A DNA stretch of 64,000 bases, from positions 124,001-188,000 of the forward strand of contig CAKSHC010000002.1 in NCBI GenBank assembly GCA_934456365.1, read 5' to 3'. Below are positions 7,007-15,498 of the stretch, in pieces; the first letter of the stretch is position 1, and each line of letters starts with the position of its first letter. The position numbers and the translations under genes are program-made. Below the pieces are notes generated by a model. That model searched no databases. It had not been told where the DNA came from and was given only the letters and a program-made list of their open reading frames with translations. The DNA comes from an uncultured Eubacteriales bacterium (lineage in GTDB: Bacteria > Bacillota > Clostridia > Oscillospirales > UMGS1783).

Positions 7007-8008
7007 ATGGCTTTGTTTGAAGGTTACGAAAGAAGAATCGATAAGATCAACGCCCTCCTGCCCGAATACGGCTTCTCTTCCATCGAGGAAGCCCGCGACT
7101 ACTGCCTCTCCCGCGGGGTAGACGCCGCCGCCATCGTCAAGGGCATCCAGCCCATCGCCTTTGAAAACGCCTGCTGGGCCTACACCCTCGGTTGCGCCAT
7201 CGCCCTGAAGGAAAATGCCCAGAGCCCCAGCGAGGCCTCCGCCGCCATCGGCAAGGGTCTCCAGGCCTTCTGCATCCCCGGCTCGGTCGCCGATTCCCGT
7301 AAGGTCGGCCTGGGCCACGGCAACCTCGGCGCCATGCTCCTCAATGAGAAAACAGAATGCTTCTGCTTCCTGGCCGGCCACGAATCCTTCGCCGCCGCCG
7401 AAGGCGCCATCGGCCTTGCCCGCACTGCCAATAAGGTGCGCAAAAAGCCCCTGCGCGTCATCCTCAACGGTCTCGGAAAAGACGCCGCCTATATCATCTC
7501 CCGCATCAACGGCTTCACCTATGTGGAAACGGACTACAACTTCAAAACCGGCGAGCTCGCCGTCGTGCGCGAAGTGCCCTTCTCCCAGGGCGAGCGCAGC
7601 AAGGTCCGCTGCTACGGCGCCAACGATGTGCTCGAAGGCGTGGCCATCATGAAGAAGGAGAAGGTCGACGTTTCCATCACCGGCAACTCCACCAACCCCA
7701 CCCGCTTCCAGCACCTGGTCGCCGGAACCTATAAAAAGATCTCCTATGAAGAGGGCTTCCCCTACTTCTCCGTCGCCTCCGGCGGCGGCACCGGGCGCAC
7801 CCTCCATCCCGATAATATGGCAGCCGGCCCCGCCTCCTACGGCCTGACCGACTCGATGGGCCGCATGCACGGCGACGCGCAGTTCGCCGGCTCCTCCTCC
7901 GTCCCCGCCCACGTCGATATGATGGGGCTCATCGGCATGGGCAACAATCCCATGGTAGGAGCCACCGTCGCCTGCGCCGTGGCGGTGTACGAAGCGCTGC
8001 AGAAATAA
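7007..8008 (+). CDS. GGGtGRT family protein
   Basis: A 333-residue protein of the family named for its GGGTGRT motif, seen here in SVASGGGTGRTLHPDNMAAG (about residue 262). Other conserved blocks are GLGHGNLGAMLLNE, FLAGHESFAAAEGAIG and the C-terminal GLIGMGNNPMVGATVA. No biochemical role is established to my knowledge. Constant pairing with the NifU-like gene suggests a joint task, perhaps cofactor or iron-sulfur related. ATG at 7007 follows a GGGGGAAGG site. The last 35 b of the gene recur downstream at 8090-8124. Confidence 0.88.
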   Translation: MALFEGYERRIDKINALLPEYGFSSIEEARDYCLSRGVDAAAIVKGIQPIAFENACWAYTLGCAIALKENAQSPSEASAAIGKGLQAFCIPGSVADSRKVGLGHGNLGAMLLNEKTECFCFLAGHESFAAAEGAIGLARTANKVRKKPLRVILNGLGKDAAYIISRINGFTYVETDYNFKTGELAVVREVPFSQGERSKVRCYGANDVLEGVAIMKKEKVDVSITGNSTNPTRFQHLVAGTYKKISYEEGFPYFSVASGGGTGRTLHPDNMAAGPASYGLTDSMGRMHGDAQFAGSSSVPAHVDMMGLIGMGNNPMVGATVACAVAVYEALQK

Positions 8009-8019
8009 TCAGCCGATTG

Positions 8020-8049
8020 AAAAAGGGCGTCTTCCCAGACGCCCTTTTT
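8020..8049 (+). terminator. Terminator after the GGGtGRT gene
   Basis: A 13-bp stem (8020-8032 with 8037-8049, loop TCCC) ending in five T, 11 b after the stop codon. Confidence 0.88.
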
Positions 8050-8089
8050 CCTCGCTTAAAACAATAACCCCATCGCCGCGGGGCGCGTA

Positions 8090-8124
8090 GCGCCGTGGCG
8101 GTCTACGAAGCTCTGCAGAAATAA
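8090..8124 (+). pseudogene. Remnant copy of the 3' end of the GGGtGRT gene
   Basis: The 35 b at 8090-8124 match 7974-8008, the end of the GGGtGRT gene including its TAA stop, with two mismatches. They still encode the tail VAVYEALQK. The copy lies beyond the terminator and is preceded by unrelated sequence, so it is what is left of a former tandem gene copy or of a recombination event. Confidence 0.8.
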
Positions 8125-8140
8125 ATCTTTGCACCATAAA

Positions 8141-8168
8141 GAAAAGGCTCCCGGCAGGGAGCCTTTTC
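8141..8168. terminator. Bidirectional terminator
   Basis: A 12-bp stem GAAAAGGCTCCC with its complement (8141-8152, 8157-8168, loop GGCA). T runs on both strands let it end the Ig-like lipoprotein gene (minus) and anything read through from the left. Confidence 0.8.
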
Positions 8169-8180
8169 GTATCTTTCATC

Positions 8181-8603
8181 TCATTGAATTTCAAATTCGG
8201 CGTAGAAAGTCTGCTTCTCATCGCCCAGGGAAATGACCTTTCCCAGCCGGTATTGCCCCGCCGGAAGCGTGCCGTAAAGAAGCTCCCAGGTCAGCTCATA
8301 GCGGTTATCTTCCCCCTTTTTCAGAAGGAGGAGCACCGTGGTCCAGGCGCGCTGGGTGCCATCCTCGATTTCGATTTTTTCGAGCTCTTTCCATTGCCCG
8401 TCGGTCAGCCGCTCGATCCAGTAAGGGGTTCCGGTGCTCAGCTCGCCGGTGCCGACCCGGCCCTTCTGCCGAATCACCAGCGTCATCCCCGTCGGGGACA
8501 CATCCTCCGCCAGCATCGTGATCCCCCAGGGAGTCTGAGCCGCGCAGGCGGCCACCCCCAGCAGGCAGATCAGCGCAAGCGCCAGCCCAACCGTCCGTTT
8601 CAT
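8181..8603 (-). CDS. Ig-like-domain lipoprotein (Big_14 type)
   Basis: A 140-residue exported lipoprotein. The signal peptide MKRTVGLALALICLLGVAAC ends in lipobox V-A-A-C at residue 20. The mature part has the pattern of a bacterial Ig-like domain found in Firmicute lipoproteins: SPTGMTLVIRQ, then GTPYWIERLTDGQWKELE, then LPAGQYRLGKVI. It is probably surface-tethered; the ligand is unknown. ATG at 8603 has an AGGAGG site 8 b upstream, and the longer in-frame ATG at 8639 is not supported. It is a single-gene unit, divergent from the transglutaminase-like gene. Confidence 0.8.
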   Translation of the reverse strand: MKRTVGLALALICLLGVAACAAQTPWGITMLAEDVSPTGMTLVIRQKGRVGTGELSTGTPYWIERLTDGQWKELEKIEIEDGTQRAWTTVLLLLKKGEDNRYELTWELLYGTLPAGQYRLGKVISLGDEKQTFYAEFEIQ

Positions 8604-8680
8604 CTCAAAAACCTCCTTTTTCCGCAGCTTTCGCCGCATTTTGATGGGGTTGGTATTGAAATTTGAAGCTGTCCGCTTTT

Positions 8681-8709
8681 AATGTACCATAAAAGGAAGA
8701 TCCTGTCAA
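8681..8709 (-). promoter_or_regulatory. Promoter of the Ig-like lipoprotein gene
   Basis: On the minus strand, TTGACA (8704-8709), 17-b spacer, TACATT (8681-8686). It lies back to back with the plus-strand promoter at 8751. Confidence 0.72.
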
Positions 8710-8750
8710 TCCGCTGCACCGGGAAATCCTTCCGGCCCGGCGGGCTTTTC

Positions 8751-8779
8751 TTGACGAACGGCCGGAAAATGCATATAAT
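8751..8779 (+). promoter_or_regulatory. Promoter of the transglutaminase-like/DUF4153/DUF1292 operon
   Basis: TTGACG (8751-8756), 17-b spacer, TATAAT (8774-8779), 27 b before the ATG at 8806. Confidence 0.85.
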
Positions 8780-8805
8780 AAAAGCAGCGGAAGGGAGGAG
8801 AGAAT

Positions 8806-10164
8806 ATGACGAAACGGATTTTGAGTCTGATTCTTCTGGCGGGAATGCTGCTTTCCCTCTGCGCCTGCGCCGACCGGCGCCCGGCGCTTCCCTCCGATCC
8901 GGAAAGTCCGATCGAGGCTTCCGTCCCGGCGGAAAGCCGCCCGGAGGGCGGCGAGCAGGGGGTTGCCGCCTCGCCGGGGCCCGAGGTGTCGGGCGCGCCG
9001 GTGGAGGAGCTCCCGCCGATTCAGGAAGAAGAACCGACCGGCCGGCCGGAAGAGAACGCGCCGGTTTCGATGCCCGTGGCGCTGGGCGAGGAAGACGCCT
9101 ACCAGCTTCAGTCGCTCTCCCCGGAGCAGAAGGCCGCCTACCGCCGCCTCGGCGAGGCGGCAGCGCGTCTGGAACGCCGGGTCGATCTCGCGGACAGCGG
9201 CCTGACCCGCAGCGAGGCCATGCACCTGCTCTATTGCTATATGATCGACCATCCGCAGCAGTTCTGGCTCTCGCATCAGGCCACCGTGCTCTATCGCCCC
9301 AGCGACGAGGCGGCGCTCTGCATTTTGCTCTCCTTTACCGACGGATCATCGGAGGACCGCTGGGTCTACGGCGGGGAAACCGGCTACACCCTGGAACGCG
9401 CCGTCGACCTTTCCAAAATCCGCGAACAGGCCGAAGCCTTTTCCGCCGCTCTGGAGGAGCTTGCCGCCGGGATCTCGGCGGATGGCGGCGAGGTGGAAAC
9501 GGTGCGCCGCATCCACGACGCCGTCTGCGCCCGGGTGACCTACGACTATGCCGCCGCCTTCACAGCCGAAAGCAGCTTCTATCCGGCCGCCTTTTCGGCC
9601 TACGGCGCCGCCGTGAACGGCCGGGCCGTCTGCGAAGGCTATACCAAGCTCTTTCAGCTGCTCTGCGCCCGCTTCGGGATCGCGGCCACCGCCGTCATCG
9701 GCCAGGCCGGCGGCGATTCGCACATGTGGAATGCCGTGCGCATCCAAAGCAACTGGTATTATATGGACCTCACCTGGGACGATTCGGTCGACCAGTCCCC
9801 TCCGGGCTACAGCTACTATGCCCTCACCGAATCCGAGCTTTCCGCCACCCATGTTATCGACCGGTCCTCTCTCGCCGTGCCCGATTGTCAGAGCAGAGAG
9901 GCCGCCTTCGGAAAAACCTTCGGCTGCGAGCTTGTGAGCGAAAACGAGCCGCCGGACGGCTGGGAACGGGTCTGCGAGCGCATCGCCCGCGGGCAGGAGG
10001 AGTATCTGATGCTCGTCGCCGCGCCCGGGCAGATGCCGGGGGATTATGTGGAGCGCTTTTTCTGGGCCGTCGATTCGCCCTTTGCCCAAAAGGGCTATTC
10101 CTTTCGGTTTGAAAACGAGTATCTTCAGATGGGATCGATCCTGTATCTTCGCGCCGTGCGTTAA
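8806..10164 (+). CDS. Transglutaminase-like lipoprotein
   Basis: A 452-residue surface lipoprotein: signal peptide MTKRILSLILLAGMLLSLCAC (lipobox near residue 20), a Pro/Glu-rich linker to about residue 90, then a transglutaminase-like domain at about 220-340. The expected triad is visible: Cys in NGRAVCEGYTKL, His in GDSHMWNAVRI and Asp in YMDLTWDDSVD. Such proteins act as cysteine proteases or protein cross-linkers at the wall; the substrate is unknown. It starts a three-gene operon with the DUF4153 gene 12 b downstream. Confidence 0.88.
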   Translation: MTKRILSLILLAGMLLSLCACADRRPALPSDPESPIEASVPAESRPEGGEQGVAASPGPEVSGAPVEELPPIQEEEPTGRPEENAPVSMPVALGEEDAYQLQSLSPEQKAAYRRLGEAAARLERRVDLADSGLTRSEAMHLLYCYMIDHPQQFWLSHQATVLYRPSDEAALCILLSFTDGSSEDRWVYGGETGYTLERAVDLSKIREQAEAFSAALEELAAGISADGGEVETVRRIHDAVCARVTYDYAAAFTAESSFYPAAFSAYGAAVNGRAVCEGYTKLFQLLCARFGIAATAVIGQAGGDSHMWNAVRIQSNWYYMDLTWDDSVDQSPPGYSYYALTESELSATHVIDRSSLAVPDCQSREAAFGKTFGCELVSENEPPDGWERVCERIARGQEEYLMLVAAPGQMPGDYVERFFWAVDSPFAQKGYSFRFENEYLQMGSILYLRAVR

Positions 10165-10176
10165 AACGGAGGATTT

Positions 10177-11967
10177 ATGGAAAAGCTGAAGCGATGGACA
10201 ACCAAACAGCTCTCCCGGCTCACGGCGGCCTTTGTCGCCTTCCCGGCCGTGGTGATTTTCGGCTTTTTCGCCGTTTTGGTGCGCTCTTTGTCGTATAACC
10301 CCCACGCCTCCGCCACCTTCCCCTACCGCGCGCTTTTCCTCGCGCTTTTGGCGGCCGCCGCCGGAAGCCTGCTCTTTTCGCTGGTCGTGCGCCGCTTTTC
10401 TTTGGGGCTCGGCTGGCAGCTGGCTCTGACCGGCATGGGCATCCTGCCGGCCTGCGCGGTGTTTCTGGTGCTCTATATGCTGCCGGACCGCACCGGCCTC
10501 TGGCAGGCGCGCAGCCTTGTGCTGATCGCCTCGTTGTTTCTGATCTGCCTGCTGCTTCTGGATCTGCCGGGGCGCGGGCTGGGGCCGGTGCTCTTTGAGC
10601 TGGTGCGCGCCCTCGTCGGCTCGCTTCCCTTTGCCGGGGGGCTTTTGGTGCTGACGGGCGGCGCCGTCTGCCTCGTCGGCCTTCTGCGCCGACAGGCCTT
10701 CTCCGAGCCGCTTCTGCGGGCGGCGCTTCTGCTGTCGCTTTTCGTTTCGGCGCTCTTTGCCGTGGGGGCGCTGGCCGGAGTGTTCGAGAAAAAGGAGCTT
10801 TTGGAGCCGCCCGAATACCGTCGCGGCGCCGAGCGGATCGTGTCTTATCTTCTGATTCCCGCTGAAATGGCTTTCTTTGCCTTTGAGCTGGTGCAGTTCG
10901 GCCGCGCCTATATCTATGAAAACTGGCCGGCCTCCACCGAAAGCTTCACCCGGCTGCTCGTCCTTTTGAGCTGCGGCTTTTTCATCTACCTGCTCTCCAC
11001 CCGCTTTACCACCCGCCTGTGCGCCTTTTTCCGGGTCTTCTTCCCCTGCGCCGGGCTTTTGGCGCTGGCGGTCAGCATCTGGCGGCTGGTGCTTCTCTGC
11101 TCCCGCTATGGGCTCACCGAATCCCGCTACTTCGCCGCCGTCTGCTACCTCTTCTTCTCGGTCAGCCTCCTGGTGCTGCTTTTGCGGCAGGAGGGAAAGG
11201 GCAGCATCATCCTCACGCTTGCCATCCTCCTTTCGGTGCTTTCGGTTTTGCCCATTATCAATTATCATACCGTTTCCGCCTTCTCGCAGATGCGCCGCGC
11301 CGAAACCATCATGGAACGCAACGGCATGCTCCACGAAACCACCGTCAGCCCCCCCGAAAGCATCTCCGAATCCGACCGGCTGGAGCTCTCGCGCAGCGTG
11401 CAGTATCTCGTCGACCACGACGAAACGGCCATGGCCCGCTGGCTGCCGATCAATTTTGATTTTTATGAGGACTACCGCGCCGTCTTCGGCGTCGCCGGGG
11501 AATACGACGAAACCGGCCAAAGCACGCTCACCTCGCGCGCCGTGGCCGGGATCCTGGCGGATAAGGCCTATTCGGTGGCCGGCGCCGATTGGATGCTCAC
11601 CAACTTCACCACCTACAGCCTCCCCGGCTTCTCGGTCGAAAACGCCCCCGGGCAGAAGGGCAGCTATTCCGTCCGCTTTGTCCAGGCCGCGGGGGAGAGC
11701 CTGATCGCCCTCGTCTGGCGCGACGGCGACCTGTTGGCTGAAACCGACCTCACCGAGCGTCTTGCGGAGATCGCCCGCTATCTCTCCGAGCACGCCCCGG
11801 CAGACGGCAGCCCCGTTCCCATGCCCCTCGAGCAGATGACGCTTACCGTCCCCCTCTCGGGCGGCGGAAAGGTCTGCGTTGTTTTGAAAAGTGTGACCGT
11901 GCCGGCGGACGGAGCCTCAAAAGGCCTTTCCTCCGCCCTCACAGACAGTATATGGATTCAGGAATAA
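10177..11967 (+). CDS. DUF4153-type polytopic membrane protein
   Basis: A 596-residue protein with roughly ten to eleven hydrophobic helices up to about residue 365, then a soluble C-terminal region of some 230 residues. The DUF4153 hallmark YGLTESRYFA, with the flanking helices and the later FSQMRRAETIMERNG, is present (about 310-385). The family function is unknown. It lies between the transglutaminase-like lipoprotein and a DUF1292 gene, 12 b from each, so it is probably co-expressed with envelope functions. Confidence 0.78.
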   Translation: MEKLKRWTTKQLSRLTAAFVAFPAVVIFGFFAVLVRSLSYNPHASATFPYRALFLALLAAAAGSLLFSLVVRRFSLGLGWQLALTGMGILPACAVFLVLYMLPDRTGLWQARSLVLIASLFLICLLLLDLPGRGLGPVLFELVRALVGSLPFAGGLLVLTGGAVCLVGLLRRQAFSEPLLRAALLLSLFVSALFAVGALAGVFEKKELLEPPEYRRGAERIVSYLLIPAEMAFFAFELVQFGRAYIYENWPASTESFTRLLVLLSCGFFIYLLSTRFTTRLCAFFRVFFPCAGLLALAVSIWRLVLLCSRYGLTESRYFAAVCYLFFSVSLLVLLLRQEGKGSIILTLAILLSVLSVLPIINYHTVSAFSQMRRAETIMERNGMLHETTVSPPESISESDRLELSRSVQYLVDHDETAMARWLPINFDFYEDYRAVFGVAGEYDETGQSTLTSRAVAGILADKAYSVAGADWMLTNFTTYSLPGFSVENAPGQKGSYSVRFVQAAGESLIALVWRDGDLLAETDLTERLAEIARYLSEHAPADGSPVPMPLEQMTLTVPLSGGGKVCVVLKSVTVPADGASKGLSSALTDSIWIQE

Positions 11968-11979
11968 AGGAGAAACGAA

Positions 11980-12288
11980 ATGGAAAACCAACCCGAAAAA
12001 ACCGAATGGGGCACCGACGTTGTCACCCTCACCGACGACGAAGGCGTCGAAGCCACCTATGAAATGATCGACGCACTGGAAAAAGACGGCTCCACCTACG
12101 TCGCCCTGCTGCCCTATACCGAAAGCCCCGAGGAGCGGCTGGATGAGGATTATCAGGTGCTCATCCTCAAAATGCCAGCCGGTACCGACGACGATACCCT
12201 CGTCAGCATCGACAACGAGGCCGAATTCAACGAGGTCTGGGCTCTCTTCGAGGATCGCCTCAGCGACGACTACGAGATCAAAAACTGA
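11980..12288 (+). CDS. DUF1292 (YrzB-like) protein
   Basis: A 102-residue acidic soluble protein with the DUF1292 pattern: VVTLTDDEGVEATYEMIDALEKDGSTYVALLPY, then EDYQVLILKM and LVSIDNEAEFNEVWALFEDRL. Members are common beside mechanosensing, RNA or alanyl-tRNA synthetase genes in Firmicutes, but no activity is known. It is the last gene of the operon; an AAAGGAG site precedes the ATG. Confidence 0.88.
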   Translation: MENQPEKTEWGTDVVTLTDDEGVEATYEMIDALEKDGSTYVALLPYTESPEERLDEDYQVLILKMPAGTDDDTLVSIDNEAEFNEVWALFEDRLSDDYEIKN

Positions 12289-12297
12289 TCCGGAAGG

Positions 12298-12482
12298 ATC
12301 CGCCCCGTTGCAGCGTCCGGCGTATAAACCTACACTCGGAAATCGGGAGCTCGCGTTTTGCCTCCCCGCGCGCAGGCCTCCCGCTTCGGCGGACGTTGGA
12401 AGCCCACAAGGCGGCAAACAGAGCACCCACCTGCTCACAAGCGGGTTAGAGCTGCCGGGCGCTGCAATGGGGCGGATTTTTT
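12298..12482 (+). ncRNA. ssrS: Candidate 6S RNA
   Basis: Positions 12298-12321 pair with 12454-12477 to form a 24-bp closing stem with one or two G-U pairs, followed by a T run like an intrinsic terminator. Inside, a large bubble is bounded by GCTC/GAGC (12349-12352 with 12421-12424) and an apical arm in which GTTTTGCC meets GGCAAAC. The 3' bubble strand contains a small hairpin, ACCTGC-TCACAA-GCGGGT. A long closing stem, central bubble with a small 3' hairpin and apical stem is the 6S architecture mimicking an open promoter. 6S binds housekeeping RNA polymerase in stationary phase. No clear own promoter is seen. Confidence 0.68.
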
Positions 12483-12483
12483 C

Positions 12484-12512
12484 TTGCAAATCTGTGGGAA
12501 TGCGCGTATAAT
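12484..12512 (+). promoter_or_regulatory. Promoter of proS
   Basis: TTGCAA (12484-12489), 17-b spacer, TATAAT (12507-12512), 36 b before the ATG and right after the T run of the candidate 6S RNA. Confidence 0.8.
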
Positions 12513-12548
12513 GAAAGAATCAACAATTCGGAAATTCGGAGGAATTCT

Positions 12549-13985
12549 ATGGCTCAGGAAAAGCTCGTCCAGTCCATCACCTCGATGGACGAGGACTTCA
12601 CCCAATGGTACACCGATATCGTCAAAAAAGCCGATCTGATCGACTATTCCAGCGTGCGCGGCTGCATGATCTTCCGCCCCTACGGCTATGCCATCTGGGA
12701 AAACATTCAGCATATTCTCGACGGGATGTTCAAAGCCACCGGGCATGAAAACGTGTATATGCCCATGTTCATCCCCGAATCCCTCCTTCAGAAGGAAAAG
12801 GACCATGTGGAGGGCTTCGCCCCCGAGGTCGCCTGGGTCACCCACGGCGGCTCGGAAAAGCTCGCCGAGCGCCTGTGCGTGCGCCCCACCAGCGAAACCC
12901 TCTTCTGCGATCATTATAAAAATATCATCCATTCCTGGCGCGACCTGCCCAAGCTCTATAACCAGTGGTGCAGCGTCGTCCGCTGGGAGAAAACCACAAG
13001 ACCGTTTCTGCGCAACTGCGAATTCCTCTGGCAGGAGGGCCATACCATGCACGCCACCGCCGAGGAAGCCCGGGAGGAAACGGTGCGCATGCTCAACGTC
13101 TACGCCGACTTCGTCCAAAACGACCTCGCCATCCCCGTGGTCAAGGGTCAGAAAACCGAGAGCGAAAAATTCGCCGGCGCCGAAGCCACCTATACCATCG
13201 AGGCCCTGATGCACGACGGGAAAGCCCTCCAGTCGGGCACCTCCCACTACTTCGGCGACGGGTTCGCCCGCGCCTTCGACATCACCTTCCTCGACCGCAA
13301 CAACCAGCTCTGTCACCCCTTCCAGACCTCCTGGGGCCTCTCCACCCGCATCATGGGCGCCATCATCATGACCCATGGCGACAACAACGGCCTCGTTTTG
13401 CCGCCCGCCGTCGCCCCCATCCAGGTCATCGTCATCCCGGTGGCCCAGCATAAGCCCGGCGTGCTCGAAAAGGCCCGCGAGGTGCTCGCCGCTTTGCAGA
13501 AAGCCGGCGTGCGCGCCCGTATCGACGAAAGCGAGCAGAGCACCGGCTGGAAATTCTCCGAGTATGAAATGAAGGGCGTGCCCCTGCGTCTGGAGCTCGG
13601 GCCCCGCGATATCGAGCAGAACCAGTGCGTCCTCGTGCGCCGCGATACCCGCGAAAAAACCTTCGTGGCGCTGGATCAGCTCGAGGCCGCCGTTCCCGAA
13701 CTGCTGGGGAAGGTGCGCGACGGGCTGTTTGAGAAGGCTCTCGAGCGCCGCGAGCAGATGACCTACGACGCCCATTCTTTCGAAGAGGTCAAGGATCTCG
13801 CCGAGCATAAACCGGGCTTTATCCGCGCCATGTGGTGCGGCGATCCGGCCTGCGAGGAAAAAATGAAAAACGAGGCGGGCGTTTCCTCCCGCTGCATGCC
13901 GTTCGACGCCGAGCCCATCGGCGAAACCTGCGTCTGCTGCGGCAAACCCGCCAAAGCCCTCACCTATTGGGGCAAAGCCTATTGA
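12549..13985 (+). CDS. proS: Prolyl-tRNA synthetase, class III (eukaryote/archaeal-like)
   Basis: A class II aminoacyl-tRNA synthetase of 478 residues that charges tRNA-Pro. It is the short form without the bacterial editing insertion: motif 1 near GYAIWENIQHILD, motif 2 RWEKTTRPFLRNCEFLWQEGH (about 144-164) and motif 3 in HGDNNGLVLPP (about 275). The C-terminal zinc-like domain has CGDPACEEK and CVCCGK and ends in WGKAY, all features of the archaeal-like form. ATG at 12549 follows CGGAGGAATTCT. It is a single-gene unit. Confidence 0.95.
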   Translation: MAQEKLVQSITSMDEDFTQWYTDIVKKADLIDYSSVRGCMIFRPYGYAIWENIQHILDGMFKATGHENVYMPMFIPESLLQKEKDHVEGFAPEVAWVTHGGSEKLAERLCVRPTSETLFCDHYKNIIHSWRDLPKLYNQWCSVVRWEKTTRPFLRNCEFLWQEGHTMHATAEEAREETVRMLNVYADFVQNDLAIPVVKGQKTESEKFAGAEATYTIEALMHDGKALQSGTSHYFGDGFARAFDITFLDRNNQLCHPFQTSWGLSTRIMGAIIMTHGDNNGLVLPPAVAPIQVIVIPVAQHKPGVLEKAREVLAALQKAGVRARIDESEQSTGWKFSEYEMKGVPLRLELGPRDIEQNQCVLVRRDTREKTFVALDQLEAAVPELLGKVRDGLFEKALERREQMTYDAHSFEEVKDLAEHKPGFIRAMWCGDPACEEKMKNEAGVSSRCMPFDAEPIGETCVCCGKPAKALTYWGKAY

Positions 13986-13989
13986 GAAA

Positions 13990-14017
13990 AAGCTCCGGTG
14001 CGAAAGCACCGGAGCTT
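13990..14017 (+). terminator. Terminator-like hairpin after proS
   Basis: A perfect 12-bp stem AAGCTCCGGTGC (13990-14001) with 14006-14017, GAAA tetraloop. The T tract is poor, so termination may be incomplete, allowing some read-through into the GNAT gene. Confidence 0.75.
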
Positions 14018-14034
14018 CTTATTGAGGGGAAATC

Positions 14035-14417
14035 ATGAACATTCGAGAAAGCACCCCGCCGACCGGACGGCCCTGTCCGCCCTCTATGCCCGGGTCTGCC
14101 GGGAAGATCTGCAGCATAAATCCGCCGCGCCGGAAGAATTTCTTTCCGCCTCCCGCGGCGAAACCATTCTGATCGCCGGGTTTGCCTCGGTCTGGCAGCC
14201 CACCCGCTTTGTCCACTTCCTGTTCGTCGCCCGTCCCTTTCGCCGCGGCGTGGGCTGCGCCCTTCTGGAAGCCTGCTCCGCTCGGTTCGGCCGGCCGCTC
14301 TCCCTCAAGTGCCTCAAACGCAATTTGCCGGCCCTGGCATTCTATCGGAAGCTCGGCTTTCGCGTGCAGTCGCAGGGCGAAAGCGAGGAAGGGGAGTTTT
14401 GGCTGCTGTCGCGCTGA
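14035..14417 (+). CDS. GNAT acetyltransferase with an N-terminal frameshift
   Basis: A small GNAT-fold N-acetyltransferase, about 127 residues if intact. The acetyl-CoA loop is RRGVGCALLEAC and the C-terminal signature is NLPALAFYRKLGF. The ATG at 14035, with GAGGGG upstream, starts MNIREST, a typical GNAT opening. The natural continuation PADRTALSALYARV lies in another frame from 14058, so one base appears to be missing in the run ACCCCGCC (14053-14060). An in-frame TTG at 14022 could rescue translation but sits at the end of the proS terminator. It may be a pseudogene, an indel or a sequencing error. The substrate is unknown. Confidence 0.7.
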
Positions 14418-14422
14418 AGCCC

Positions 14423-15307
14423 TTATCCCTTTTCCCGCATCCAGGTCAGAAATCCGCTTTCCAGCGGGGAAAGCGCCCGCCGCGGGATAAACGCCAGAGC
14501 GCTCTGATAGAGCGCGCCGCCCTCGTCGCAGGGGAGCTGAACCAGATTGCAGGCCTCTAAAACGGCCGTCGGCAGCTTTTCCAGCCAAAGGAAGGTGCGG
14601 GGCAGCCCCTGCAGAAGCTGCAGCTGCGCCAGCCGATCCACAGCATAGATGCCGTTGGGCGCCTGCTTGCCCGGATAGGGCGGGTCCCGGTGCAGCAGCT
14701 CGGGAAAGCGCGCCAGCTCCGCCCGCGGCACCCGCTCCCGGCGGGCCAGCGGATGCGCCTGCGAAACGGTGATCCAGTATTCCTCCTGGGAAAGAAGCTG
14801 TAAAGACAGCTCCCGCCGCTGCGCCTGCTCCTGAAAATAGTCCCGGTACTCCGCTCCGTAGCGAAGCACCGCCACATCCACCTCGCCGCGCTCCAGCGCC
14901 TCCAGCGCCTGCCGGGAGTGGCATTCCCGGATCATCGCGTCGACCTCCAACCCCTGCTCGCAGATCGGCCCGTTCAGGTATTGCCGGGTCAGCTCCAGAA
15001 ATCGATAGGATCGGGGCAGGCAAAGGGAAAACCGGTTGGCCCGCGAGCCGTTCGGCCCCAGCCGCTCGATGGCCTTGGTTTCCAGAAGAATGCTGCGGGC
15101 GTGCTGCAGAAACTGCTCGCCCCGCTCGGTGGGGCGCACCCCTCTGCGGGTCCGCTCAAAAATGGAAAAGCCCAAAGCCGCTTCCGTTTCCAGCAAAATC
15201 CGGCTCAGGTTCGGCTGCGCCATATAAAGATTGGCCGCCGCCAGCGAAACCGAACGGGTGCGCGCAATCTCCACCAAATACATCAGCTGCTGCGTGTTGA
15301 AAACCAT
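14423..15307 (-). CDS. LysR-family transcriptional regulator
   Basis: A 294-residue regulator with the N-terminal winged helix-turn-helix (MVFNTQQLMYLVEIARTRSV, then AAANLYMAQPNLSRI and FERTRRGVRPTERG, residues 1-65) and a C-terminal periplasmic-binding-like effector domain. ATG at 15307 follows a GGAGTGG site; longer in-frame starts reach into the promoter and are rejected. It is transcribed divergently from the FMN-lipoprotein/ApbE/Rnf operon, the usual position of a LysR activator relative to its target. A palindrome in the shared intergenic region is a candidate operator. Confidence 0.92.
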   Translation of the reverse strand: MVFNTQQLMYLVEIARTRSVSLAAANLYMAQPNLSRILLETEAALGFSIFERTRRGVRPTERGEQFLQHARSILLETKAIERLGPNGSRANRFSLCLPRSYRFLELTRQYLNGPICEQGLEVDAMIRECHSRQALEALERGEVDVAVLRYGAEYRDYFQEQAQRRELSLQLLSQEEYWITVSQAHPLARRERVPRAELARFPELLHRDPPYPGKQAPNGIYAVDRLAQLQLLQGLPRTFLWLEKLPTAVLEACNLVQLPCDEGGALYQSALAFIPRRALSPLESGFLTWMREKG

Positions 15308-15380
15308 GGTATCACCACTCCGAATCTCAGAATTTTGAGCCTTTCCCGGGGAATTCGCCATCTTTTTCTTTCTATAAAAT

Positions 15381-15409
15381 AGTATACCCTCATCCCGCTT
15401 CAAAGTCAA
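15381..15409 (-). promoter_or_regulatory. Promoter of the lysR gene
   Basis: On the minus strand, TTGACT (15404-15409), 17-b spacer, TATACT (15381-15386), about 70 b before the lysR ATG. Confidence 0.75.
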
Positions 15410-15455
15410 CCGATCTCGCCCCCGTCAAATTGGAGAGATTGTACATACTGATTTC

Positions 15456-15470
15456 GATATGCCACATATC
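15456..15470. promoter_or_regulatory. Candidate LysR operator
   Basis: A 15-b perfect interrupted palindrome, GATATG-CCA-CATATC, midway between the divergent promoters and about 29 b upstream of the plus-strand -35 box. Position and symmetry suit an activator site; binding is inference. Confidence 0.5.
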
Positions 15471-15498
15471 AGAAAATGGTATGCGACCCGCCCCCGGC

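Noticed and set aside
9346..11793. An 815-residue minus-strand frame opposite the transglutaminase-like and DUF4153 genes
   Set aside because: Low-complexity, no family match, and it spans two well-supported plus-strand genes and their junction.
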